From a bacterium (GTDB lineage Bacteria; Verrucomicrobiota; Verrucomicrobiia; Limisphaerales; UBA11358), in assembly GCA_021781185.1 (NCBI GenBank), contig JAJXXI010000552.1, forward strand, positions 1 to 10,810: 10,810 nucleotides of DNA, written 5' to 3'. A program made the translations under genes and the position numbers. This document shows, one piece after another, positions 1 through 6,763 of this stretch (positions within the stretch are counted from its first letter, which is position 1; the number at the start of each line of letters is the position of its first letter). The notes under the pieces are model-generated. The model was not told where the DNA came from, searched no databases, and saw only the letters and a program-made list of their open reading frames with translations.

Positions 1-296
1 GGTCGCCTGCCCGTTTTCAAGTCAGCCAGTTGCGCCTGCGCCTGGGCGAGGTTCTTTTCAGCCTCGGTGATCGTGTCAGCTTCGGATTGCCGTTCCAGTC
101 CAAACAATAGCTGACCTTGCTTGACCGGGTCTCCGCGCGCGACGGCAAGGTTGGTCAGCGCGCCGCCGAGCGGGGCGGCGACGTAAACGTATTCGCCCTC
201 GATATAACCCTGAAAGCTCCCGGTGGAATGCTTCGCACAACCGGCGAGCAGCGCGCCAGCCAGCAGGCAGAGGATTGCTTTCCCAAAATGTTTCAT
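1..296 (-). CDS. Periplasmic adaptor (HlyD/membrane fusion protein), lipoprotein, N-terminal part only
   Basis: The gene reads from an ATG at 296-294 off the left edge, giving 98 complete codons with no stop. The protein starts MKHFGKAILCLL and has a lipobox LLAGC with the lipidated cysteine at residue 20, so it should be a lipid-anchored envelope protein. Next comes a beta-rich stretch (IEGEYVYVAAPLGGALTNL, then VARGDPVKQGQLLF) typical of the barrel-sandwich (biotinyl-lipoyl-like) domain of HlyD adaptors. After it begins an alpha-helical hairpin rich in A, Q, E and L, ending LADLKTGRRP. The LxxLxxGxRP pattern resembles YbhG/YhiI-like adaptors that serve ABC-type exporters, so an ABC partner is somewhat more likely than RND; this is inference. 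It is divergent from the TolC-family gene, which would be its outer-membrane partner. The remaining adaptor and the inner-membrane transporter would lie left of the window. No convincing Shine-Dalgarno precedes the start. Confidence 0.85.
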   Translation of the reverse strand, partial: MKHFGKAILCLLAGALLAGCAKHSTGSFQGYIEGEYVYVAAPLGGALTNLAVARGDPVKQGQLLFGLERQSEADTITEAEKNLAQAQAQLADLKTGRR

Positions 297-364
297 ACGG
301 ACGCCGCCGGGAAATTAGCAGAAGGCGGGTTTTTGACGAGCGAAACGATTCATTCGACTTTTAA

Positions 365-380
365 CCTACCGAATGGTAGG
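365..380. promoter_or_regulatory. Perfect palindrome, candidate repressor operator between the divergent efflux genes
   Basis: CCTACC at 365-370 and GGTAGG at 375-380 form a perfect 6-bp inverted repeat around GAAT. It lies 14 bp before the tolC-like start and about 70 bp before the adaptor start. Weak sigma70-like hexamers, TCGACT (354-359) and TAGGAT (377-382) with a 17-bp spacer, would place the palindrome over the spacer and -10 of the rightward promoter. Each matches consensus at 4 of 6 bases. Compact palindromes in such positions are typical operators of TetR-family regulators, which commonly control efflux genes; that assignment is inference because no regulator gene is in the window. 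A better -35 match, TTGACG at 333-338, has no matching -10 at normal spacing. The stem is too short and lacks a T-tract, so it is not a terminator. Confidence 0.5.
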
Positions 381-393
381 ATGCGCTGTTCGT

Positions 394-1737
394 ATGAAAA
401 AACTGACGCTGCTTTCATTGTTTCTGGGGTTCACTTTTGCGGCCGCCGCCGCCGACACCAACACGCCGGCATGGTTGACGCGGCCTTTGTCTTTGGCGGA
501 TGCGCTCAACACTGCGCTGGCCCAAAACGCCACGATTCTCAAGGCGAAAAGCGATCTCGAAGCCTCGCATGGCGTGGTGGTGCAGACGCGGGCGGTGGCG
601 TTGCCGCAACTGGTGGCGAGTGGCCAATACAAGGACACCGACCCGCACGCGATTGAAGGTTATCCCTTCGGTTCCGGGGTTCCGCATCAAAACTGGAATT
701 CCGGCCTTCAGATTGTTCAGTCAATTTACGAAGGCGGCAAACTCCGGGCCGCCCTCAAGGCGGCCACGGCCACCAAGCAACAGGCCATCGCCCAATACAA
801 CACCAGCGTGGCGGACACCTTGTTGAGCGTGCGGCTGGCCTATTACGACGTGCTGCTGGCGGCGCAGCAAATTACCGTTCATGAAGCTTCCGTGAAACTG
901 CTGCAAAAGGAGCTGGACGATCAGCAGCGTCGTTTCGCTGCCGGAACGGTGCCGCATTTTAACGTCCTGCGGGCCGAGGTATCCGTGGCCAATGAGCGGC
1001 CCAACCTCATTCGCGCGCGGAACCAGTATCGCATTGCCAAGAACAACCTGGCCAATTTGCTCGGCTACAACCTGCCCCGTGACGTGTGGGAAAATATTCC
1101 GCTCAATCTCACCGACGGTTTCGACGACGCCCCGTGGAAGGTGATTTTGCCGGACGCCATTCAGGAGGCATTGTCCCGCCGCAGCGAACTTGTTGTCCTG
1201 CGCAAACAAGTGGAGTTGCAGCAGCTCAACGTGGTGAACGCCAAGTCCGGCTACAAGCCGACGGTTCAACTCTTTGCCGGCTACAACTGGTATAACGCGC
1301 AGTTCACCGCGCCGGTGGAACTAAACCACGACATTCACGGCTGGAACGCCGGAGCCCAGTTGAACTGGAATATTTTTGATGGTCTGCTGACGCACGGCAA
1401 GGTGCTCCAGGCGGATGCGCAGTTTGCCCGCGCCAAAACCGATCTCGACGACCAGTCGCGCCAGATTGAACTGGGCGTGCGCACGGCGTATTCGGATTTT
1501 ATCGAGGCCAGGGACGTTCTCGATTCCCAGGCCAAGGTGCAGGAGCAGGCCGAGGAGGCATTGCGTGAGGCCAACGCCCGATTTGACGCGGGCACCGGCA
1601 CGCAGTTGGATGTCCTTGACGCCGAGACTTCGCTCACGCAGGCGCGCACCACGCAAGTGCAGGCACAGCATGATTACGCCGCGGCCCGCGCCAAACTGGA
1701 ACGCGCCATCGGTGCGGACTTGGCTCCGGAAAAATAG
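394..1737 (+). CDS. TolC-family outer membrane efflux protein
   Basis: This 447-residue protein would be the trimeric outer-membrane channel-tunnel of a tripartite efflux or type I secretion pump. The ATG at 394 was chosen over the in-frame ATG at 373 because it places a standard signal peptide at the very N-terminus (MKKLTLLSLFLGFTF followed by AAAAAD). Two tandem OEP repeats are visible, roughly residues 35-225 and 250-440. The first opens RPLSLADALNTALAQN, the usual first helix of the family. The second contains a helix (RSELVVLRKQVELQQLNVVNAK), the strand-rich GYNWYNAQF, WNIFDGLLTHGK, and a final helix pair including GTGTQLDVLDAETSLTQAR. The length is normal for the family (about 420-490). 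It diverges from the adaptor gene over a 97-bp spacer with a palindrome. The 108 bp that follow, up to purH, hold no clear terminator. The substrate cannot be read from the sequence. Confidence 0.93.
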   Translation: MKKLTLLSLFLGFTFAAAAADTNTPAWLTRPLSLADALNTALAQNATILKAKSDLEASHGVVVQTRAVALPQLVASGQYKDTDPHAIEGYPFGSGVPHQNWNSGLQIVQSIYEGGKLRAALKAATATKQQAIAQYNTSVADTLLSVRLAYYDVLLAAQQITVHEASVKLLQKELDDQQRRFAAGTVPHFNVLRAEVSVANERPNLIRARNQYRIAKNNLANLLGYNLPRDVWENIPLNLTDGFDDAPWKVILPDAIQEALSRRSELVVLRKQVELQQLNVVNAKSGYKPTVQLFAGYNWYNAQFTAPVELNHDIHGWNAGAQLNWNIFDGLLTHGKVLQADAQFARAKTDLDDQSRQIELGVRTAYSDFIEARDVLDSQAKVQEQAEEALREANARFDAGTGTQLDVLDAETSLTQARTTQVQAQHDYAAARAKLERAIGADLAPEK

Positions 1738-1809
1738 GGCTTTGCGAACCGCGCCGGCACGCCACGACAGCTTGGGCCAAAAAATGTCGCCGGAAGTGCA
1801 ATTTGCCGG

Positions 1810-1836
1810 TTGACGGCTGACGCGGCTCCATAGATT
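1810..1836 (+). promoter_or_regulatory. Possible purH promoter
   Basis: TTGACG at 1810-1815 (5 of 6 against the sigma70 -35) and TAGATT at 1831-1836 (4 of 6 against the -10) are separated by 15 bp, which is shorter than ideal. The same two hexamers, with an 18-bp spacer, occur upstream of the beta-barrel gene. Transcription from here would start near 1843, leaving almost no leader before the GTG at 1846. Because of the short spacer the call is weak; purH may instead be transcribed from farther upstream. Confidence 0.22.
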
Positions 1837-1845
1837 TTGTCGCGC

Positions 1846-3393
1846 GTGAAAATACAACGCGCACTGCTTTCTGTTTCTGACAAAACCGGCCTGGTGGCCT
1901 TCGCTCAAATCCTCGCCGCCCAGGGCGTGGAACTCATTTCGACCGGCGGCACGGCCAAGACGTTGCGCGAAGCCGGCCTTCCGGTGAAGGACATCAGCGA
2001 ACACACCGGCTTTCCCGAAATGCTGGATGGCCGCGTCAAAACGCTGCACCCAAAAGTCCACGGCGGATTGCTCTATATCCGCGGCAATGCCGCGCATGAG
2101 GCGGCGGTGAAACAGCATGCGATCACTCCAATTGATCTCGTCGTGGTGAACCTGTATCCGTTTGAAGCCACCGTCGCGAAGCCGAATGTCGCACTGCACG
2201 ATGCCATCGAAAACATTGACATCGGCGGGCCTTCCATGCTTCGCAGTGCGGCCAAAAATCATGACAGTGTGACCGTGGTGGTGGATCCGTTTGATTACGC
2301 GGAAGTGGCGAGGCAAATTTCTGAAACCGGCAACACCACCCTTGAATTGCGGCGCAAGCTTTGTGCGAAAGTCTTTGCCCGCACAGCGGCCTACGACGCA
2401 GCGATTGCCGCGCATTTGCAAAGGGAATTTGCCGCCGACAAAAATTTCCTGCCGCAGGTGCTTACGATTTCCGCACCGCTGGCGCAACCGTTGCGCTACG
2501 GCGAAAACCCGCATCAGACGGCGGCGCTTTACGGCAAGTTTCACGACTACTTCAAACAGCTCCATGGCAAGGAGCTTTCCTACAACAATATCCTCGATCT
2601 CACCGCCGCCACGGCGCTTGTCACGGAGTTCAACAACGACGTGCCCACGCTGGCGATCCTCAAGCACACGAACCCTTGCGGTGTCGGCCAGGGCGCGAAC
2701 CTGCGGGAAGCCTGGGACAAGGCGTTTGCCACGGACAAGCAGGCTCCCTTTGGCGGCATCATCGCGGTCAACCAGCCGCTGGACGGGCCGGTTGCCGAGG
2801 CGATTTCGGAAATTTTCAGTGAAGTCATCGCGGCTCCGGAATTCACCGCGGAAGCGCTGGTCATTTTGCAGAAAAAGAAAAACCTGCGTTTGCTGCAGAT
2901 TGTAAAAAGTCCGTTGTCCGCGCAGCCATGGGACGTGCGCAGCGTGGGCGCGGATTCCTTCCTCCTACAACAACGCGATCTGAAGACGACGGCAGCGGCT
3001 GATCTCAAAATCGTCACGAAACGGCAACCCACTGACGCGGAACTGAAGGCGATGCTGTTCGGCTGGCGCGTGGTGAAACACTTGAAATCAAACGCCATTC
3101 TCTATGTCGGTGAAGGCCGGACGCTGGGCACGGGCGCCGGCCAGATGAGCCGCGTGGATTCCAGCCGCATTGCGGTCTGGAAGGCGGGCGAGGCGAAACT
3201 GCCGCTCGCGGGGAGCGTGGTTTGCAGCGACGCATTTTTCCCCTTCCCCGACGGCTTGCTGGCGGCGGCGGATGCCGGTGCGACGGCCGCCATCCAACCA
3301 GGCGGCTCGGTAAAGGACGCGGAAGTCATCGCCGCCGCCGATGCACGCGGCATGACGATGGCGTTCACCGGCGCACGCCATTTCCGGCATTGA
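1846..3393 (+). CDS. purH: Bifunctional AICAR transformylase / IMP cyclohydrolase
   Basis: PurH catalyses the last two steps of de novo purine synthesis: formylation of AICAR with 10-formyl-tetrahydrofolate, then ring closure to IMP, in the cytoplasm. The 515-residue product matches the usual bacterial length (about 510-530). The N-terminal MGS-like cyclohydrolase domain (about 1-195) shows [34 protein letters not shown] (62-74) and [14 protein letters not shown] (126-139), with the conserved lysines K65 and K137. The C-terminal transformylase domain shows RYGENPHQ (Y218), the catalytic KHTNPCG (K273, H274), APFGGI and the terminal TGARHFRH. I chose the GTG at 1846 because the resulting start, [15 protein letters not shown], fits the family. 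A TTG at 1837 would add three residues. No Shine-Dalgarno is visible before either. The gene is intact, ends in a strong terminator and is convergent with the polysaccharide operon, to which it has no obvious functional link. Confidence 0.97.
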   Translation: MKIQRALLSVSDKTGLVAFAQILAAQGVELISTGGTAKTLREAGLPVKDISEHTGFPEMLDGRVKTLHPKVHGGLLYIRGNAAHEAAVKQHAITPIDLVVVNLYPFEATVAKPNVALHDAIENIDIGGPSMLRSAAKNHDSVTVVVDPFDYAEVARQISETGNTTLELRRKLCAKVFARTAAYDAAIAAHLQREFAADKNFLPQVLTISAPLAQPLRYGENPHQTAALYGKFHDYFKQLHGKELSYNNILDLTAATALVTEFNNDVPTLAILKHTNPCGVGQGANLREAWDKAFATDKQAPFGGIIAVNQPLDGPVAEAISEIFSEVIAAPEFTAEALVILQKKKNLRLLQIVKSPLSAQPWDVRSVGADSFLLQQRDLKTTAAADLKIVTKRQPTDAELKAMLFGWRVVKHLKSNAILYVGEGRTLGTGAGQMSRVDSSRIAVWKAGEAKLPLAGSVVCSDAFFPFPDGLLAAADAGATAAIQPGGSVKDAEVIAAADARGMTMAFTGARHFRH

Positions 3394-3414
3394 TTGGAAG
3401 CGTAAACAGACGAG

Positions 3415-3443
3415 CCACGCGAAACCATTCGCGTGGTTTTTTT
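3415..3443 (+). terminator. Intrinsic terminator of purH
   Basis: A perfect 9-bp stem (CCACGCGAA at 3415-3423, TTCGCGTGG at 3428-3436) with an ACCA tetraloop is followed by seven T residues at 3437-3443. It starts 21 bp after the purH stop. The stop codon of the convergent FHA gene (3444-3442) overlaps the T-tract. Read on the minus strand, the hairpin is not followed by a T-run, so it should act mainly on purH, although it may stabilise the 3' end of the opposing transcript. Confidence 0.93.
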
Positions 3444-3831
3444 ATTTCAACAACCGGTAGATCAGCACGAATTGGAAGGCGGTCACCGCAGCAAGCAGAA
3501 GCCAGACGGCCAGTTCACGAAGCGCCAGACCTTGCTGATGCGGGGCAGCCAGCCAGAACTGGATTTTGGCCGAGCCAAACGAAATGATGTCGCCGTTGCG
3601 CAATCGCGCAGAGGTCTGACGTTCTTCATTGATGGTTGTAAAAGCGTCCGCCGCCGTTTTCAGCACAAAACCGTCTGGTTTCTTAAATTCCAGCGTGAGA
3701 TGGCTGTCCCAAACGCCCGGCTCGTCCAGAATCAAATCATTGTTCTGAGCGCGGCCAATGTGAAAAGGAAAATGGCGGACGACTTGAACGTCGCCCGCCA
3801 TCTGACCGGAAAGGATTTGCAACTGAATCAT
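3442..3831 (-). CDS. Small FHA-domain protein with C-terminal membrane helix, last gene of the polysaccharide export operon
   Basis: The 129-residue product has an FHA-like core at about residues 4-94: [13 protein letters not shown] (23-35), VWDSHLTL (40-47), TTIN (65-68) and [16 protein letters not shown] (77-92). FHA domains are beta-sandwiches that usually bind phosphothreonine peptides. Here G26, R27, N31 and H44 are kept, but the usual SRxH segment reads WDSH, so the serine that contacts the phosphate and the following arginine appear lost; canonical phosphothreonine binding is therefore doubtful. Residues 107-125 form one hydrophobic helix followed by RLLK, making it a tail-anchored membrane protein with only four residues beyond the helix. 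Its ATG overlaps the stop of the OPX gene (TGATG, one shared base), so the two are probably translationally coupled and functionally linked. The exact role is unknown. It could be a scaffold for the export complex or a sensor of the neighbouring kinase. Confidence 0.82.
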   Translation of the reverse strand: MIQLQILSGQMAGDVQVVRHFPFHIGRAQNNDLILDEPGVWDSHLTLEFKKPDGFVLKTAADAFTTINEERQTSARLRNGDIISFGSAKIQFWLAAPHQQGLALRELAVWLLLAAVTAFQFVLIYRLLK

Positions 3832-4466
3832 CAGAAAAGACGGCGCGTCACTTCAATCTGATCGCCGGGATAGACCGGTGGATCGGGATCTTCACCGGCA
3901 AGAATGCGTTTCAGGTTGAGTTCAAAACGCTGGCCGTTGGCGCGGGTGAGATAAACGTTGGAGCGGTCGGCAAAATCAGTGAAATCCCCGGCGGAAGTGA
4001 TGGCTTTGCTGACCGTGATGTCTCCAGTGTAGATCATGCGGCCGGGCTGCTTCACTTCGCCACGAACATAATAAACCCGGTCGTTGGAAGTTTGCACGGT
4101 GACGTTCAAATGCGTGTAGTATTTGGGAACGTAGAGGTCGTGAATGGCGTCTTCAAGTTGTCCCGGGGTTTTGCCGGAGGCCTGGACACGCCCCACATCG
4201 GGCAGAGAGATGGTGCCGTCATCCTTGATGGGCTTCGTCATCGGCGGAATTTCATCCGGCAAACCACCCAGTGTAATATTGACGGTATCTCCCACATGCA
4301 GGCGGGCAACTTTGTCTGTTCCAGTTATATTTTCGGCACCGGGTTGTAGCATCGGGTCCGCATTTTTACCGGGCGACGAAAGCAGTGAACAACCAGTCAC
4401 AGAAAGCATAACAGCCGGCAACAAACACAACACGGTGCGACAGGGCAAAAATGATTTAAATTTCAT
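3831..4466 (-). CDS. Wza-like polysaccharide export lipoprotein (OPX family), short form
   Basis: This 211-residue protein belongs to the outer-membrane polysaccharide export family. A basic, hydrophobic N-terminus ends in a lipobox VTGC with the acylated cysteine at residue 26. A Poly_export domain follows (about 54-126: LHVGDTVNITLGG, DGTISLPDVGRVQASGKTPGQLE), then one SLBB domain (about 131-190: VYYVRGEVKQPGRMIYTG, TVSKAITSAGDFTDFADRSNVYL). It closes with the typical YPGDQIEV and stops at RRLF. E. coli Wza is about 380 residues, with additional periplasmic domains and a C-terminal amphipathic helix that forms the outer-membrane pore. Both are absent here, so the protein probably stays periplasmic under a lipid anchor and needs another outer-membrane conduit; the beta-barrel in the same operon is the obvious candidate. 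It lies 31 bp after the Wzc-like gene and overlaps the FHA gene by one base. No clear Shine-Dalgarno is seen. Confidence 0.93.
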   Translation of the reverse strand: MKFKSFLPCRTVLCLLPAVMLSVTGCSLLSSPGKNADPMLQPGAENITGTDKVARLHVGDTVNITLGGLPDEIPPMTKPIKDDGTISLPDVGRVQASGKTPGQLEDAIHDLYVPKYYTHLNVTVQTSNDRVYYVRGEVKQPGRMIYTGDITVSKAITSAGDFTDFADRSNVYLTRANGQRFELNLKRILAGEDPDPPVYPGDQIEVTRRLF

Positions 4467-4497
4467 CGTCAGAATTGTTTAAGATGGCAACGGTGAA

Positions 4498-6684
4498 TCA
4501 ATATTTTTGTTTGATGTCAGTTTCCGCATCGCCGGAACCGGGTTTATCAGCGGCACCCGGAGCATTTTTAGCTTCGGCTTCTTGTTCGCTGGCGTTGCGG
4601 GAGTAGTAGTAATCGTGGTAGTAACCGCTGTAATAATAGTAGCCTTCATCCTGTGACATGTTGATGTTGTTGAGGATGATGCCGACAAAATTGCCGCCAA
4701 CCTTCTCGATCATTTGCTTGGCGCGGATGGTCATGGGCTGCGGGTAACGACGGTATTGAATCACCTGCATGACAAGGTCCACTTCACTGGCCAACACAGA
4801 GGCGTCACTGACGCCAAGGATGGGCGGTGAATCAAAGAATATAAAATCGTAACGTTGTTTGAGTTCCGCGATCATTTCCCGCATCTGGGTAGATCCCAAA
4901 ATACCCATCGAACTATTGGGCAGCTTGCCGCTGGCCATAAAGTCCAAGCCAGGCACCGGGGTGGTCTGAACCACTTCAGACAAGGTGTTCTGCTTGAGCA
5001 AATAATTGGTGAGGCCGAGGTTGTTGGCAACCTTGAACAATTTGTGGATCGTGGGGCGGCGCAAGTCGGAATCTACAATCAACACGCGATTGCCGCCTTG
5101 GGCAAATACCGTGGCCAAATTGATGGTGGTGGTGGACTTGCCTTCGCCGGCGCCGGCGCTAACCATGACGATGGTGCTGAGGTTTTCCCCTTTGCGCGAG
5201 AAGAGCAAGTTGGTTCGCAGCACACGATAGGCTTCCGCGTGTTTGCTTTCCGCACCTTCCTGAAAGAGATATCCGATGTTTTGAGGAATAACACCGAGGA
5301 CCGGAGCCTGAAATGTGCGTTCCACATCGTCAATGGTTTTGACGCTGGTATCCAGATACTCGATGAAGAAGGCCAAGCCAACGCCCATGATCAAGCCGAA
5401 AACCAAACCAAGAATGATGTTCACCGTCTTGTTTGGCCGCACCGGAGTCTTGCCTGGTTCAGCCCAATCCGTTACCTGCACCATGGTGGTTTTTGGAATT
5501 GCCGCATCAATTCTCTCCGCCTCCATTTTAGCGTAAAGCAGCCGGTGCTGGTCGCGCATTTGTTCCAAATTGCGCTTGGCATCGTAATACGGTTGGTTTT
5601 TGGCGGATTCAACTGCATCCTTGGCTTTGGCTTCATCCACGGCTACAGAGAGCGCGTCAAGCGCGGCCTTTTTGGAACTGACCTGACTTTCCATGCTGGC
5701 GAGGATGCCGGTGACGCGATCATTGATTTGCTGGTTTAACGTATCAATAAGCGTCTGAACGCGCGTTACAGTGAGGTTGTCCGGGGAATAATCAATCTTT
5801 AAAGTGGCAATCTTTTGTTGGGCTTCATGGAGTTTGTTAAGCAAATCACTCAAGGCGGGGTCGTTGACTATATTGGGAAGAACATCTCTCAATTCTTCAA
5901 TTCCCAATGATTTAAGGTGGTCCAATTGGGCGGACAATTCTTTGTAGTCACGCTCCCCTTCAATCAACTGGTTATGAATCAATTGCAATTGATCTGAGTT
6001 AAGAGTCGGGGTGTAACCCGGTGCGTCGGCCATATCCACGCTGATACCAAGATCACGCCGAAGCTTTTCAATTTTCGCCTGCTCCTGCTGAATTTGATTT
6101 GATTCATCCAAATACTGCTGGTTTAGAACATCCAACCCTGTGGAAGCGATTTCCTTACGGGTATTCAAGCGATATTGCTTGTAGGATTCGGCGATTGTGT
6201 TGGCCAGCAAGGCGGCTTCGTTGGCGTTATCACTGTAAACTGTTATGGAAATGAGCTTGGTGTTGCGCACGGGAGCGAGACTCATGTGCTGCTTGAGAAT
6301 CTCCATGGTCTCGCTGGTCTTGAGTTTCTCCCCGTTAAAATACTTTTTCCCCCATTTTTCATTCAGATCGAGCTTGCTGATGACGTTGCTCAACACGAGC
6401 TGCGACTGCATGATCTCAAACGTGGTTTGAATAAAATACGGGTCATACGGCAGCATGGAGGTTGGCATGGCAATACCGCCGCCACTGTCATTGCCATCGT
6501 TTTCCACCTTGATCCGCGCGGTGCTGGAATACGACTCGGGCAAGATGAAGGTTACAGCGGTGGCGATGATTGCGGTGATCAGGAAAACCGTGATGATGAT
6601 TGCTTTGCGAATCCGAATTACGCGCCAGTAATCCAAAAAGTGCAGTTTAGCCTCGGGGGCCGCAGGGGTCTGTGATTGATCCAT
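4498..6684 (-). CDS. Wzc-like polysaccharide co-polymerase with C-terminal BY-kinase domain
   Basis: The 728-residue inner-membrane protein combines a chain-length determinant (Wzz) region with a bacterial tyrosine autokinase, the architecture of E. coli Wzc (about 720 residues). TM1 is at about 28-48, then a long periplasmic domain with coiled-coil-like helices (about 160-400). A proline-rich PGKTPVRPN precedes TM2 (about 420-441). The cytoplasmic kinase has the activator motif EAYRVLRTN (484-492), Walker A GAGEGKST (511-518, K516), Walker A' VLIVDSDLRRP (534-544) and Walker B FIFFDSPP (614-621). The tail carries nine tyrosines in thirteen residues (682-694) plus Y728, the likely autophosphorylation cluster. 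All key residues are intact. The family regulates polymer length and export by cycling between phosphorylated and oligomeric states and by contacting OPX proteins such as the one encoded next. An intrinsic terminator ends only 7 bp before its ATG, so its expression probably depends on readthrough or antitermination. Confidence 0.96.
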   Translation of the reverse strand: MDQSQTPAAPEAKLHFLDYWRVIRIRKAIIITVFLITAIIATAVTFILPESYSSTARIKVENDGNDSGGGIAMPTSMLPYDPYFIQTTFEIMQSQLVLSNVISKLDLNEKWGKKYFNGEKLKTSETMEILKQHMSLAPVRNTKLISITVYSDNANEAALLANTIAESYKQYRLNTRKEIASTGLDVLNQQYLDESNQIQQEQAKIEKLRRDLGISVDMADAPGYTPTLNSDQLQLIHNQLIEGERDYKELSAQLDHLKSLGIEELRDVLPNIVNDPALSDLLNKLHEAQQKIATLKIDYSPDNLTVTRVQTLIDTLNQQINDRVTGILASMESQVSSKKAALDALSVAVDEAKAKDAVESAKNQPYYDAKRNLEQMRDQHRLLYAKMEAERIDAAIPKTTMVQVTDWAEPGKTPVRPNKTVNIILGLVFGLIMGVGLAFFIEYLDTSVKTIDDVERTFQAPVLGVIPQNIGYLFQEGAESKHAEAYRVLRTNLLFSRKGENLSTIVMVSAGAGEGKSTTTINLATVFAQGGNRVLIVDSDLRRPTIHKLFKVANNLGLTNYLLKQNTLSEVVQTTPVPGLDFMASGKLPNSSMGILGSTQMREMIAELKQRYDFIFFDSPPILGVSDASVLASEVDLVMQVIQYRRYPQPMTIRAKQMIEKVGGNFVGIILNNINMSQDEGYYYYSGYYHDYYYSRNASEQEAEAKNAPGAADKPGSGDAETDIKQKY

Positions 6685-6691
6685 AACTTAT

Positions 6692-6729
6692 AAAATAAAA
6701 AAGGGAGCCTTGTCTTGGACTCGGCTCCC
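6692..6729 (-). terminator. Intrinsic terminator or attenuator between the beta-barrel and wzc-like genes
   Basis: On the minus strand GGGAGCC (6729-6723) and GGCTCCC (6709-6703) form a perfect 7-bp GC-rich stem around a 13-nt loop. It is followed by TTTTTTATTTTA (6702-6691). The hairpin starts 34 bp after the barrel stop, and its T-tract ends 7 bp before the ATG of the Wzc-like gene. There is no room for a promoter between the T-tract and the start codon. No convincing promoter was found in the 35 bp between the barrel stop and the stem. The structure therefore probably acts as a leaky or regulated terminator setting the ratio of barrel to downstream export proteins. A stabilising 3' hairpin for the barrel mRNA is an alternative. 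Confidence 0.85.
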
Positions 6730-6763
6730 GTCCTTGCGTTCAACTATGTGCGCTCAACATCGT

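Noticed and set aside
117..656. A 179-codon plus-strand open frame at the left end
   Set aside because: It overlaps the adaptor gene antisense and the tolC-like gene in another frame, with no recognisable protein features.
1321..2667. A 448-codon open frame on the minus strand opposite tolC and purH
   Set aside because: It runs antisense across two well-recognised genes, has no recognisable domain, and is rich in Arg, His and Gly as expected of a shadow frame in GC-rich DNA.
3415..3443. The purH terminator acting in both directions
   Set aside because: On the minus strand the hairpin is followed by mixed sequence rather than a T-tract, so intrinsic termination of the export operon here is not supported.
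3433..3861. A 142-codon plus-strand open frame opposite the FHA gene
   Set aside because: The minus-strand frame has a recognisable FHA core, a membrane helix and coupling to the OPX gene; the plus frame has none and begins inside the purH terminator T-tract region.
4855..5739. A 294-codon plus-strand open frame inside the wzc-like gene
   Set aside because: It is antisense to the kinase and TM2 region of a clear Wzc-like protein and shows no domain of its own.
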